From Neofusicoccum parvum (lineage: Eukaryota; Ascomycota; Dothideomycetes; Botryosphaeriales; Botryosphaeriaceae): a stretch of 64,000 bases of DNA. Below, piece by piece: positions 31,703 to 43,495 of this stretch. The position numbers were made by a program, and so were the translations under genes. The DNA lies in NCBI GenBank assembly GCA_020912385.1, contig CP087211.1, forward strand, positions 1,302,001 to 1,366,000. Direction: 5' to 3'. The notes beneath the pieces were generated by a model. That model made no database searches, was not told the DNA's origin, and worked only from the letters and a program-made list of their open reading frames with translations. Position 1 is the stretch's first letter. Each line of letters begins with the position of its first letter.

Positions 31703-34700
31703 ATGGCGGCTACAAGCATGGCCGCTGCTAGCAGTTCAACGAGTTCGGTCATTGGGAGAGACCGGAGCATGTCAGATGCCGCCACCGCCCACAACGTCGT
31801 CGATGACCCCCGCCCGCCCGAAGCCGTGCACCTCCCCCGCTCAGCAAGCTACACCTACTTCCCTCCGGTCAAAGACCTGGAGTACGAAGACTCTTCCGTC
31901 GTGGAGCTCAAAGGCAGGATCTCCGAGGCGGATCTGCGATCGTCGAGAGATGACGATTCGCCCTACTCCTCCTCCGGAGGCTCGACCCCCGAGAACGAAT
32001 CCGCCGACAGTCCAGACACGAAGCCCGCACAGCCGGCAAATCCGCCGCCTCAACAGTCGAGGCTGTCCCGGTTTTTCTCGTCGTCGCGCGAGCCTCTAAC
32101 CTTGGCCGCTCAGGCAAAGGAGGAGAAGAAGGATAAGAACAATACACGGAAGGAGTCGCAGAAGGAACCCCCGAAGCAACTACAGAAGCAGCCCCCGAAG
32201 GAGGTTCAAAAAGAGCCCCGGAAGAGCTCGCAGAAGGAGAACTCGAAGCAAACCTCGAAGCCGACTCCGAAACAGCCACAGAAAGAGGTCCCGAAGCAGA
32301 CCGAGAGAGAGACGGCTAAAGAGGCCCCAAAAGCCGCACCAAAGCAGGGCTCACCGGAGGCCCCTAATGCCGCATCAAAACAGGCCTCGAAGGAGTCCCC
32401 GAAAGATAACCAGCAAAGGGCACAAAGTGAGAAGGATAAGGAGAAGGAAAAGGAGAAGACAGACAAGCAGGAAGCTGATCAGCAGGCCGTGCCTCCGAAA
32501 CGGTCGCTTACTCATCTTCGACGGAAGTCCTGGGTGCCTTCCAGTGCGAAGGAGTCGTCTCCAGTCAAATCTTCAGGAGAAGATGCTGTAAACGGCACAC
32601 GCCCATCTCCCGAGAAGCGACGGAGCTTCATTAACTCATCCCGGCGAAAATCCATCCTCCGCAAGGATTCCGACCCTCCTCCGATCGAGGAAGACCGCGC
32701 AGAGCGCCCGGCTCCCACATCTCGGCGAAAGTCGTTCATACGGAAGGAATCAGAAGGGTCGCCCGCGCCAGAAGATCGTCTCAGCAATCGCATATCGCGG
32801 AGGATGTCCATTATGCGGAAGGATTCGGATCATAAGGAAGCGGAATCGTCTCCTGCGGAAGATCAAAGCACGAAATCGCCCAAGAAAGGTAGCGTTCTTA
32901 CGAAGAGACCAAGGAAACCCTCGGATGCGTATATCAAGCCGGTAAAAGCTGAAGAGCTCCCACCGATCCCGGCCGTACCTGAAATGCCAAAGTCTCCAGG
33001 GATTCCGAAGTCCCCGAACCTACCAAGGTCTCCATCAATGCCAAGCTCGCCTCAACTAGGCCAATCTTTCTCCACGGATAGGCTCCCGATGCTAGTGAGG
33101 TCTCCACCATCACAGGAATCTGTCATTCCACCAATGCCAAAGCCGGTAAACCAAGAGAAGCTGAAGACTTTCTCGTTAGAGACGCCTAAGAAGAAGGATG
33201 AGCTCTGGGGTCAGTTCAGGAGTCTGGATGGTGACTATCAAAAGTGGGTAGCTGCGCATGTTTCATTCCTTCACCACATGCTAAACTGCCCTTGAACACA
33301 GGTTTTCTTCGAAGTCCATTGCACTGAAAGCCAACGTTGTGCGGCAAAACTTAATTCCGTTTCTTCGAACCTATGCAACACATCCATCGAACATTAAGAT
33401 TCGGCCAGAGGACTTGGATCGCCGCACGAACATCTTGAACAGATGGTGGACCGGATTGCTGGAGATGATCAATGGCAAGAACAATCAGTCCATCTCCGGA
33501 TCCGACAGGCCACATATTTTGCAGGCGATTGTAGGTATCATGGAAAGGCCAGAATGGCGTACTCATCCATCGCCATACGCTCCCCTGACCGAGAGAAACG
33601 CGCCTACACTGCCCAGGTCGCATTCTTCAACCTCATTGGCATCCGCGGATTCCGACTTCTTGTCCGAATCCGTGCACCACAACGTACGCAACACCTTCAT
33701 CCAGAACTTGACGGCACAGATGGGGTTCGTAGTTGAGAAAATGTCTTTGCGAAACGCGCCGGCAAGCTTGGTGAACTTTTGCGGTAAGACTTGCGCGTAC
33801 GCATTTTTCTTCTGCCCAGGAATGGCCGACATCCTGGTCCGACTATGGTCTCCGTCTCTGGATGCTATGAGACGAGTCATGGGCGAATGCAGTATGTCAG
33901 ACAGGACGAAGCTTGATCAAACGTCCAAGCTCATTCTCCCGAACTTTCCACCGAATCTCCACTCCCTTGGATTCACCAACCTACACAAAACTTTCCGTGA
34001 ACTCCGCAAGCCGGCACCCTTCCCTCTCGGCACAGCAAACCTGCCATGGTATGGGTCATGGGTAAAGCGGTGGTCGGGAACGGAAAGTGATCTTTTCTAC
34101 GTCTTTACCAAGTGCTATCACATTCTGGTCACGGATTTCCTGCCAACAAACACCACAAGCGCTGAGCGACTCTGCGTTCCCGGACTAGTCATGGTTCATG
34201 CGCAGATTCTCGCCAATTTGGACGAGACCCTTCATCGACACGCAGCGTTGGCAGCGCAGAAGGAAGAAGACCACACGGCCTCGTCAATTACGTTTGACGA
34301 CGTGCTAGCCGACGGGCCGGACGCCGCGGCCTCAGCACTCCCTCTGCCTCCGGCGAATGCCGTCCGGCTAATGGCGGAGAATCGCTTAATCATGCTTCTT
34401 CGAGACTTCCTTTCGGCAGGAAGTGCTCATACGACCACAGCCCCTCATATGTTTGCAGAAAGTTTCAGTCGTCTCTTACAAGCATCTGCTCGTAGGGTCT
34501 CAATTTTCGATCATAACGCGTCTTATACCCTTTGCGATTTTCTGGAAGAAGCTCTTTTGATTTTGCTGCGTTACGAGCGTGCTTCTGAGAAGCCGGTTCT
34601 GGACTGGTCTTTTTGGATTTCAGTGTACAAGCGCATGACCGAGAGTCACAACACTACCACGGAGATCCGTCTTCTTTCATCTTTATACAGTGTATGGGGC

Positions 34701-35799
34701 ACGATTGTTGAAGACGAAAACCGGAAACAAGAGCTCTGCCTCAACTTCCTCCTTGAGCCAGAGTACTTTGAGAGTAGGTTTAATCACTGGTGCCCAATGC
34801 TCAGAGCATACTACATGAGGCTGTTATGTTGGCGCATCTCGAGGTTTGATGGGGAGGCTACGGACTGCGATATGTAAGTGCTGAGGTTGAAACTCTTAAT
34901 GGGAACTATATTTGCTAACAAACCACAGGCAAATCCTGAAAAGGGTTGAAGAAAGGCTCCAATCAGTCTGGTCTCATTACCTGTATCTACAGGAAATGGC
35001 CCAGACTCGCAACGAGCCGTTGCCTTCAACAACACCTTGTAACCCAGCACCCGGACGCCGACTACTCATCATTCGACACGATGCACCGCTGTCTCCCGCA
35101 AACGGGCCTTTCCTCTCGTTTGATGGCATCGTTTCGAATGCGTCGAAGAATCAGTCTACGCCTTACGGCAGTCACTCCTCGCTCGAGAGCCAGCTGGGCG
35201 ATACGAATATCCGCCCAACTTCTGCGTTATCTATTGCATCTGACAATTCAGACGCCGGCGACGAGGAAAATGGGAAGAGACGATTCAGCCTGCTACGAAC
35301 GCTCCTAAGCGTACCAAAGGGACGATCGAAGTCCCGTAGCCCTGATCCACCAGCATCCCGCCAAGGAGCCTCGAATCCATCGACCTCTGACAACACCACG
35401 TCTGAGTCGTCAGCTAAGCCGAAGCACAACACGCCGGAAGTTCCGCCACACCGCAGCTACTGCTTCCGCTTCTCTCTGGAATGGGTACATGACAAGCGCT
35501 TCGCAAACCCTGGCCCGATGCGCCTCTTACCTCCACGCCTTCCACCGGCAGCCCACAACTTCCTGTTTGCACAACGGGATGAGGCGGAAACGGCGAATCC
35601 CAAGCCGATCACCAGCGTCAAGCCGGAAGGATCGGCAACGACTACGAGCAAGTATGCAGGACGTGCGCTCGGCGAGTGGGCGATAGTGGTTGGTGAATGC
35701 CAGAGCTTCTTCCAGCGTAGGAAGGACGAGGGTGTGCCAGGCAACAAGCTCGTGGAAACGCCTACGCTTGGCGTCGAAGTTTTCCGGCGGCCAGGCTGA
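31703..35799 (+). CDS. DUF1765-family protein, large, with basic repeats
   Basis: Three exons, 31703..33243, 33302..34873 and 34929..35799 (introns 58 and 55 bp), give 1,327 aa. The first 500 residues are low complexity: a Lys/Gln/Pro-rich stretch (about 140-250) and then repeated basic motifs RRKSILRKDSD, RRKSFIRKESE and RRMSIMRKDSD (about 310-375) that fit AGC-kinase/PKA-type sites. The second half is ordered: KSIALKANVVRQNLIPFLR, ILNRWWTGLLEMINGKN, NFCGKTCAYAFFFCPGMADI, GTANLPWYGSWVKRWSGTE and DFLEEALLILLRYE. This matches the fungal DUF1765 family, whose molecular function I do not know. A final segment (FRFSLEWVHDKRFANPGPMRLLPPRLP, given here in two parts of one run: FRFSLEWVHDKRF and ANPGPMRLLPPRLP) is conserved-looking. 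No signal peptide is visible. Confidence 0.85.
32119..32500 (+). repeat. Lys/Gln/Pro-rich degenerate codon repeat
   Basis: Imperfect repeats of AAG-CAG-CCN-AAG-GAG type encode units such as PPKQLQKQ, PPKEVQKEP and TPKQPQKEV. It is low-complexity coding sequence within the DUF1765 gene. Confidence 0.7.
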
Positions 35800-38700
35800 G
35801 ACCAGTCCTTAGGCCTTCTGGTCAGCAGGGAAATTCGAAGCCAGAGTCAAGACAAAAAGTGAAAAGGGTTTTCTTCGTCTGGAACCTGCATTTCGTCAAC
35901 GTCCAACGGTCAGGCATCGGACTGACCATCTAAAGGCTTGTCTTATATTCCCTTCTCATAATCCGACATTTCTTTTTTAATATTCTTGGCCAGAACGGAG
36001 CCGAAGCACATAATTGCATCACATGGGCGGGACCTTTTCTTTCCTTGTTTGGTGGTTGGGTAAATGACATGCGTCTGTCTCATCTTGGCCGTCCCTTCCT
36101 TCTTTACGTTGGCTTTCTATGTAGTCGTGGGGCCTTGGCGTTTTCGAACTCGTTCTGGGCGTTAATATCTCTTCGTGCAGTGGCATCTGCTCACCGGCAA
36201 GCGAGCAATACAACTTGGACTTTGCATACGACGCTGTTCCGGACTCGATGATGCAGGGGACGTGAACACGAGGCGTGCCCACTCATGCTCAGTCAGGTAC
36301 ACACGAGGTCGGCCGGTGCATTCCAGAACATGGCTGCTTGCCGCAGAGGTCGTACGAAAGCTGCAAGATGCATCCGAACGCGAATCACAGTCAGACACGG
36401 GCCTTGGCGGGTCGGGCTGAGCACCTCTACCCCACATGAACGTAATTTTACTGCGGTCCAAGTCTCAGTCGGAGTGGGAAGGCCGCCCTGAACGTGCGGA
36501 CGTGGCCGTGTTACTTGGAGACAGGCCAGCTGGGAGATGACTGCCTAGAGCCTGCCGGATGGGCTGATCGGTTTTCGTGTCACAGGGGAGCCGCGTGCAT
36601 GGTGCTCGTGCCTGGGTGGCATTTTCGTGACGAAATTTCGATCGCTGATCAAGGTGTTGGATGGCACAGATGCATGGCGTGATGCCCTGGGGGCGGCAGG
36701 GCGGGTTTGTTGGGGCGTGGATACAGGAGGTCTCGGTTTGAAGTTTCTGCTCCCATGTGCACGGTAGGTTTGCAACTCTGCGGCGGCTGCACACGAAGCT
36801 TATTAGAGAAGCTTATCCACGAGGGCCACATCGTCACGAGGCCAGGAGCGAGGAGACAGTTCTTGGGATGACGTTGTGGGCGACCATTTTTAGCAGCAGA
36901 ACGGAGCGCATGAAACGACGGGGGCAGGCCAAGCGCCGAGCACGAGCGCAGGCGGAGCATGCTCGCACGAGGTTACAAATCTCTCACCGATGATTTGCGG
37001 TGAGCGCTGGAGGGCTTTGGCCTAGCTGCAGGCGCCGGTGTTGAGGATTTCGGACAATAGATGGAGAGCCGGGCGGCAGCTGCGGCACTTGCAGGGGCCA
37101 CGACGCCGACTCGCTTGCGGTCCGCCGCCACCGACGCGGATCCTCCGACCGTCCTCCTCCACGCCCGCCAACCGCAGCACCGCGATTACTCGACGACACC
37201 ACTCCAGCACGTCGGCAATTCCGCCGCGCGAGCAGCCTCGAGGCTAAGCTTTGCGCGGGCTACGGCGCCTCGGTTCTCCCACGGCAAACACGGCTCGGCA
37301 GCCCACCGCTTCTCGGCCCGGGGGGCGCGGGAGGACGTGCCAGGAAAGAGATGGGCGGTTGGCTGCTGCGGATGGCTTGCGGGCGTTGGACCACCGCTCT
37401 GCCGGACGACCACGACGACGCTCATCGCCCTCGCGCCTCGCTTGGCCCACACATCCGCTCCAATCTGCGCCGCTGTGCCGTCATCCTTTGTCATTTGATT
37501 GCTCGTCGCGCCTTGGTAGAAGACGTCCTCGAGCTGATTCAGCCCGCCACCCTGGGCGGCACGCCGTGTCAGACCAGTCACTCGGAACCAGCACATCCTG
37601 CGTCTCTAGCCGCGCAGTCAATAGGAACCTCGACACCGACCGAGCGGTGCCGATCGTCTCCGCAACGGAACGTCTGGCAAGCGTGAGTTAGAGCACATTT
37701 CCTCTCTGGGCCAGCTGACGGCCATTCGGGCCTCCCGGCGTTGCTCGGCAGATGCTGTGCTGGCCGGGCAATCCACGAGGGTTGCAGAGGCTGAGGTGAG
37801 ATTCGCGCGCCATGCCACCAACCACAGCCCTCCAGATTCTGCTGAGCCCTCGCGCTGGCGTGAGATAGGCGGAACCTCCCGGTCCTCCCTTACTTCTGTA
37901 TACTGTTCATCGACTGAGCCTTTCAACCAAGCTTCTGACTGCGGCCATGGTCGTGGCAATGCACCCCGCGATGCAACGCCGCCACAAGTGCTGGAATTGT
38001 CCCTCGAGCCTCAGCCACGATCCTGGTGGAACGCGGGAAACGAGGCCGTGAGTGCCTGAAACGCAGAGCACGTCCCACTACTTTCACTTCATTTACAATT
38101 TGCAGCCAGGCTACGGAGAAAGAGCTACAGATCCCCCACCCAGTTCCGCCGCCAGCGTCGGGATGGCGTTTTTAGTGGCTATGCGGAGACAAGCACCAGC
38201 TGCCGGTGCATGCAGATCATCAATATTGCGGCTCAATCTCCCACACCTCGCCGCAACCTCAGCAACCTCGCCCCCCATGTCTGTCAGGAAAAAGCCCGAC
38301 GCTACTGCGCCTTGGTCTTACCTGAACGGGCGCGGCCGCAGAGGGCTGCAGAGCAAGAATTGCCGTATACTGCAAGTGATCTTCGCTCGCACCGCCATGA
38401 CACGCAGACCACCCTGTCGCTGCCCAGGCTCCCATGCTGGATCAGGCACGCCGCGATGCGCTGCTGGCTGCAACGCCGCCTCGCTTGTCGCGCTCGGCCG
38501 GCTAGATTGAGTTCTCGCACACCGCTGCGCGTGTTCTGCTGATGCCTGCTCGTCCCGTCTCCCCTGGCGCACCGCCCGTCCGCCAGCCCGAGATCACACT
38601 ACCTCGACAGCTCCGGCCAACGGCGGCCGCACTGATGCGGGTAAGCTAAGCAGCACGGTGGGTCGGAGCTTGCTGCCGCCGACGGTGCTGCTGGCTGTCC

Positions 38701-38960
38701 TTCGCCTCCTCCGATCTGAGCAAATCCTGGGCAATAGGTAAGATATATAAAGATGAGTGAGACCCCTTGAGCATGATCTTCTTCTTGCAGCATCAACGCA
38801 GCCCAGTCTCTCCAGTAGGTCTTACACACCAGACGCAGGGCAGGTATAAGCTGTCCAATCGCCCGTCTCTCCATCGTTTTAACTTTTTTGTTTCTTTATC
38901 ACTCGTCCATCTCTACTCTCTTTGAGATACGCCCTCATCTCTCCAACAACCACACTCATA
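35800..38960. other. Gene-poor stretch, 3.2 kb
   Basis: It lies between the DUF1765 gene and the peroxidase gene. The only suggestive frame is on the plus strand at 37061-37498: it is Arg/Ala/Ser-rich and presequence-like (HRDYSTTPLQHVGNSAARAA) but leads into no recognisable domain. The last 300 bp hold the peroxidase promoter. Confidence 0.45.
38744..38752 (+). promoter_or_regulatory. TATA-box-like element upstream of peroxidase
   Basis: TATATAAAG lies about 210 bp upstream of the peroxidase ATG, followed by a pyrimidine-rich leader. It is compatible with a regulated secreted-enzyme promoter with a long leader. Confidence 0.4.
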
Positions 38961-40018
38961 ATGTATTTCTCCAAGTCTTCCCTCTTCCTCCTCGCCACGT
39001 CTGCCGGCGTGCAGGCCCTCTCCTTCTCGGACGTCTCCTCTGCCGCTTCGGTCCTGAAGCGCGAGGCCGCGGATTTGGGCAACAGCCTCGTCAACCTGGT
39101 CAAGAAGCAGGACTCGTGCCCCTCTGCATGGACTGACGTCGCCGCGGCACTGAAGCCCATGTTCTTGGACGGCTCCGTGTGCAGCGATGACGCCCGCGCT
39201 GCCATCCGTCTCGCCTTCCACGACTGCTTCTCCGGCGGTTGTGACGGCTCTATCATCCTGGCTGAGGAGTACAACCGCCCTGCCAACAACGGCCTCCAGG
39301 CCTTCGCTCAGAAGCTAGCACCACTGGCGGGCCAGTTCGGCGTCGGGACGGCGGATCTGATCCAGTTTGCCGGTGGTAAGTTCAATATCACTTCCAATGT
39401 GCCCATGAAACACAGACAGCTGACGCGAACCCCACAGCCCAAGCCATCGCAACCTGCCCCCTGGGCCCCCGCATCTCCGTCAAGGTCGGCCGCACGGACA
39501 GCTCGACCCCGTCCGAGGACGGGCAGCTGCCCTCGTCGCAGGCCAGCGCCTCGACGCTGATCGCGGGGTTCGCGGCCAAGGGCTTCAGCTCCACGGACCT
39601 GGTCGCGCTCGTCGGCGCGCACAGCACGGCCAAGCAGTTCTTCGACCAGCCCGACAAGGCCGGCCAGAGCATGGACAGCACCCCGGGCACCTGGGACACC
39701 AAGTTCTACCGCGAGACGACGCTGGGCACCGCGCCCGTCAGCCTGCAGAGCGACAAGAACCTCGCCAGCGACCCGGCCACGATCGCGCAGTGGACCGCGT
39801 TCAACGCCCAGGGTGCGTGGGCGGCGGCGTTCGTGAGCGCGTAAGTTTGTCCTGATTGTTCGGATGCGGGATCGATTGCTGACCGGTTTGCGTGCAGGAT
39901 GAACAAGATGTCCGTACTGGGCAACGATGCCGGTAGCTTGACGGACTGCACGAGCGTGCTGTCTGCGGCGACGAGCAAGCGTGATATCAAGGCTGCGCCG
40001 ATTGCGGATCGGATGTAA
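38961..40018 (+). CDS. Secreted fungal class II heme peroxidase
   Basis: Three exons, 38961..39375, 39438..39840 and 39898..40018 (introns 62 and 57 bp), give 312 aa. A signal peptide (MYFSKSSLFLLATSAGVQA) is followed by a short propeptide ending at a Kex2-like site, LKR-EAAD (Lys33-Arg34). The distal heme pocket is AIRLAFHDCF with Arg83 and His87, followed by SGGCDGSII. The proximal ligand is His200 in LVALVGAHSTAKQFF. Spaced Cys residues fit the disulfides of class II enzymes. The family uses H2O2 to oxidise phenolics, Mn(II) or lignin-like substrates outside the cell. I cannot see a convincing Mn-binding acidic triad or the surface Trp of versatile peroxidases, so a generic low-potential ascomycete peroxidase is most likely. 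Confidence 0.9.
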
Positions 40019-42578
40019 GGGGCTAGCCCGTCACGGAAGAGATGGAAAAAAGTGCAATGACCGGCGTTTTGTGTGCTTTTTTGGGATATGGGTGTTATGA
40101 ACCGCTTTGCATGTCTTAATTGGTAATGTTTTCTTGTCTGATACCTGTTAAGAATGATCTATTCTATCTTGGAGGCTGGGGAGGAGTTTTGAGGATTATG
40201 AGCATGCTAGAGAGATGAGAGCAACAAAATTAAGCAAAGCATGTATAGTAGCATTTTAATAACCCGCTATTTTATCTATCCGGAGGTCTTGATTTGTCCA
40301 TGTTGTTTTGTCGTGAAGTCACTGCGAAGTCACGACCGCTCTTGGATTCGCCGCTCAAAACCACACCAAATCAAGCTTGTTACAATTCCGCGTGTTGCAG
40401 AATATATCGCCTATCAAATACACCCCAAATCGATGCCAGACTTCACAAATGCGCGTATTGCATCCATACGTCTCACTACCACCAACCAAACTTCGCCGCC
40501 GTCAACCGTGAGTAGCGCAACCCTGGTACCGGTACACTACATCCCTCACCCGCTCCTCCCGCTCGTTCCACAAGCACACAACGGCTCTCTCGTAACGCCA
40601 CCCTTAATCATCCTGCCCTAATTCCCCACAAAACCACACGGCATCCGGGGTCCGCAACGGTCCCAACCTAACTTTCTCTCTCTCCCACTACTCCTCTACT
40701 AAGCCCAGTCGTCGTCTCCGTTCGCGACGGGGCTAAAATAAGAAAACATTCAGACAGCCACGTTCCAAACGAAGCGCACACGTAACCATTCGTCAATTTC
40801 TCGAGAAAGTGCGAGCGAGGAAAGACTGCGCCTTCTAAGCACCCTCGGCGGGCCAGACGCGAGCCAGTCATGTCAGGTCAGGGTGGGCCCAGGATGCTGC
40901 ACATAAGCAGCCCGCGGCGTCCGATTAAGAACGCAGCAGCAGGAGCAGCAGCAGCACACCCCAGGCGATTACTCCCGCGAACCGCAGCGGCGGGATACAT
41001 ACATCCACACCTGACGCCACGCGTTGACGCGCATGCTGCGCCGCCCTGCCGACTGAGTCGTAGCCTGCATACGTGCTCGGAGGAGACGGCAGCGGGCCGT
41101 ACGTACTGCACGCAGAGTCAGTCGGTCGTCCCAGCCCTGTCCGCCCCACTTGCTGATGTGAGCCAGGCTCTTGCCAATCGCCCCGCCGATGCGAACGGTC
41201 GCCGGTGATGATCGACGCCTTCTTTCGAACAGCGCACGTCGACGTCGACATTCCCCCCCCCCCCTCCCGGGCCCCGGTCCCCGGCAGCGATCTTGCCGGT
41301 TCTGCTGTGCTGTTCCCCCCCTCCCCCTCGCTGCGGCCTTCGCCCGTGAGCCCGGTTCGTGGGAGCAGACCGGGGGCGGTGCGGACGGGAGAGAGGAGGG
41401 ATGGTTCGTGGACGATCAGCGTTTCGTTCCGGCGATCTGCGGCCGGGAGGGTGGTTCTGTGTACTCGCGGGCGGGTCACGCACATGTACACGTGCGTGCG
41501 TGGGAGGAGATCGAGGTGCCTGTGGCCGCCTGCGGACATGTATTCCAGATGCCCGTGGACACTTCCGCCTGACCTCCCCATCCGGTCCCATCCGCTGATC
41601 ACTCCGGTTCTCTCTCTCTGCTGTGCGGTGCTCGGCCGAAGGGACAGAGCAGAGCGATCGCGAGGCCTCGAGACCCGCCTGACCTCGCCGTGCAGAAGGC
41701 CGGCACCGGTCGCGCGTGTGCGTGTATGTGCGTGCAGATGCATGGCCGGGATACGTGCGTGCGTGTATGCCTTACTCGCCAGAACGTGCTCCGTAGGGCT
41801 GCAGCAAGACCACTTCTGAAGAAAAGACACCCTTGATCCATGTAGGTGTATGTACCTACCCGCGTGAGAGTAGCGCGCGTGGGGCCGGGGCCGAGACATG
41901 CGTGCTTAGGGTTGATCGTGTGGCTGCTGATGAGGCGGTGCGCTTCGGCGGCTGGACTTGCTCTTTTTTCTCTCCCTGCGGCCGATCTGAGGGTTTCTAA
42001 AGATAGAGCCGCGTGTAAGAGAGAAAGTATGAGTCCCGTGGCGGTGGCTCTGCGGCTAATATTATTTGAGGTTTGGCTTATGAATCTTGAGGTCGCGTGA
42101 GATGTGCTCTTTCTTTTTTCCTTGTGGAAGAAATAGGCAGTGGAACCAAAAAACGGGCGGCGGAGAGGCTGACTATGCCGTCGCACGATGCTTTTTCTCT
42201 TGTACAACCTGTAGATAGGTGGTCGGGTGGTACATGTGTCGCGGACTTGGTAATACTAATAGGTAAGTGCATGTCTTTGGATGTATAACAAGATGGGCTA
42301 AGAGCTGTGTGTTGTTACAGGCGCATGAGGTTAATGGGACCTGCGGAGACCTGACACGTGAAAGACGAGTAGCCGAACACAACGTCATCATCACGACAAC
42401 AAAGCACACCTACTTTAGGTCATAACATTCATTTGTGATTTCGTGAATAGAATTTCGAGGAGTCTGATGCTGTCACTCGAGTGTAGAGATTATCCATACA
42501 GAGGCATCGTGCCTTTCAACCGGGTTCCACCGTCACCTCCACCGCAGCTGCACTTCCGTGCGGGTATCAGCCACTGCA
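40019..42578. other. Gene-poor stretch, 2.6 kb, with low-complexity patches
   Basis: It contains a 12-C run at 41253-41264 and CGTG/TGTG-rich patches around 41480-41770. A 324-codon minus-strand frame at 40925-41899 is Arg/His/Thr-rich without domain resemblance. No gene is supported. Confidence 0.5.
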
Positions 42579-42788
42579 CTATTTCTTGCTCGTCGTCTCC
42601 TCGGCGTGTTTCGCGAGAACGTGAGTAGGGTTGGACGACAGGCCACTCTTTTGGTCCTCGGAGGCCTGCTTGGAGCCCTTGTCGGGGCCGGCGCCCAGGT
42701 CGTTGGGGGCGGACTGCGCACCCTTCTGCTGAGCGTCGGTCAGGCGCTCCGGGTCGGGAGACTGGCGGCCGGCGTTGGGGGCAGACAT
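42579..42788 (-). CDS. Small conserved-looking disordered protein (69 aa)
   Basis: A single-exon frame beginning MSAPNAGRQSPDPERLTDAQ and ending LAKHAEETTSKK. It is entirely hydrophilic, rich in Gln, Ser, Pro and Lys, with no hydrophobic core, so probably disordered. The NAGRQSPDPER opening and SSNPTHVLAKHAEE ending resemble a family of about 70-residue hypothetical proteins I recall from many filamentous ascomycetes; no function is known to me. No intron is needed. The 700 bp upstream have no other gene and could hold its promoter and a leader intron. Confidence 0.65.
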   Translation of the reverse strand: MSAPNAGRQSPDPERLTDAQQKGAQSAPNDLGAGPDKGSKQASEDQKSGLSSNPTHVLAKHAEETTSKK

Positions 42789-43495
42789 TGTGGTTGTTGG
42801 TTTGGTGAGGCTGCTTGCGGTGCTACGTCAGTAGGGTGTTTGCGTAGGTGAGGGTGATGATGTGGAGGAGGCTGAGTCTGGGGCGATGGGGGCCGACAGA
42901 TGAGACAGTGTATGTAGGTCTGAAACGCAGAGCTGATGAGAGAGACGCATACAGTGTGAGGTCTGCGGAAGGGTTCTGCTGTGTCGCCGTCAGCCATCAG
43001 GATCCGTTGCCTGGAGCTGCACGCGACGGAAACATCGTCACGACGACAGCTCGTTGTGCCAGCAGACTCACCTTGAGGAACTGGAGCTCTGAGAACAATG
43101 GGAGCGGCTTGGGAGAATTGGCTGCTGTTGTTGGGAGGAGAGACTGCTCGTCTTAAGCCTATATGATGCTTCGGCTGCCCCACGGTGACGTCACATGTAC
43201 GAACGTCGTCACTGGTGAACGACTGGCCTCAGTGGCAGGAGCGCCCACCGGCCCGGCGTTTATCCACCTGCAAGCACACAGCAGTCGCCATCGGTGACGA
43301 AACCGCGGGAGGCTGATCAAGCGCGCTGATCGAGCACCATCGACCATCGACGTCGCATCCCGGTTTCCCAATTCCGGCTCGATGACCTGCATCAGAGCCT
43401 AAATTGGCCCCGCATGCGCTTGGATTTATCCTTATCTACTGCTTAAAATATCCCGCCATAGCCCTGTCTCAAACGCCGTCCCGCTTGTACATATC
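42789..43495. other. Intergenic, promoter of the small protein gene
   Basis: 707 bp between the small-protein start and the phosphoesterase 3' end. No recognisable feature besides short frames. Confidence 0.5.

Noticed and set aside
37061..37498. Presequence-like frame as a mitochondrial protein
   Set aside because: The Arg/Ser/Ala-rich lead is not followed by any recognisable mature domain, and I could not find a convincing splice to one.
40925..41899. 324-codon minus-strand frame
   Set aside because: Low-complexity Arg/His/Thr composition over CGTG/TGTG-rich DNA and a C run; no family resemblance.
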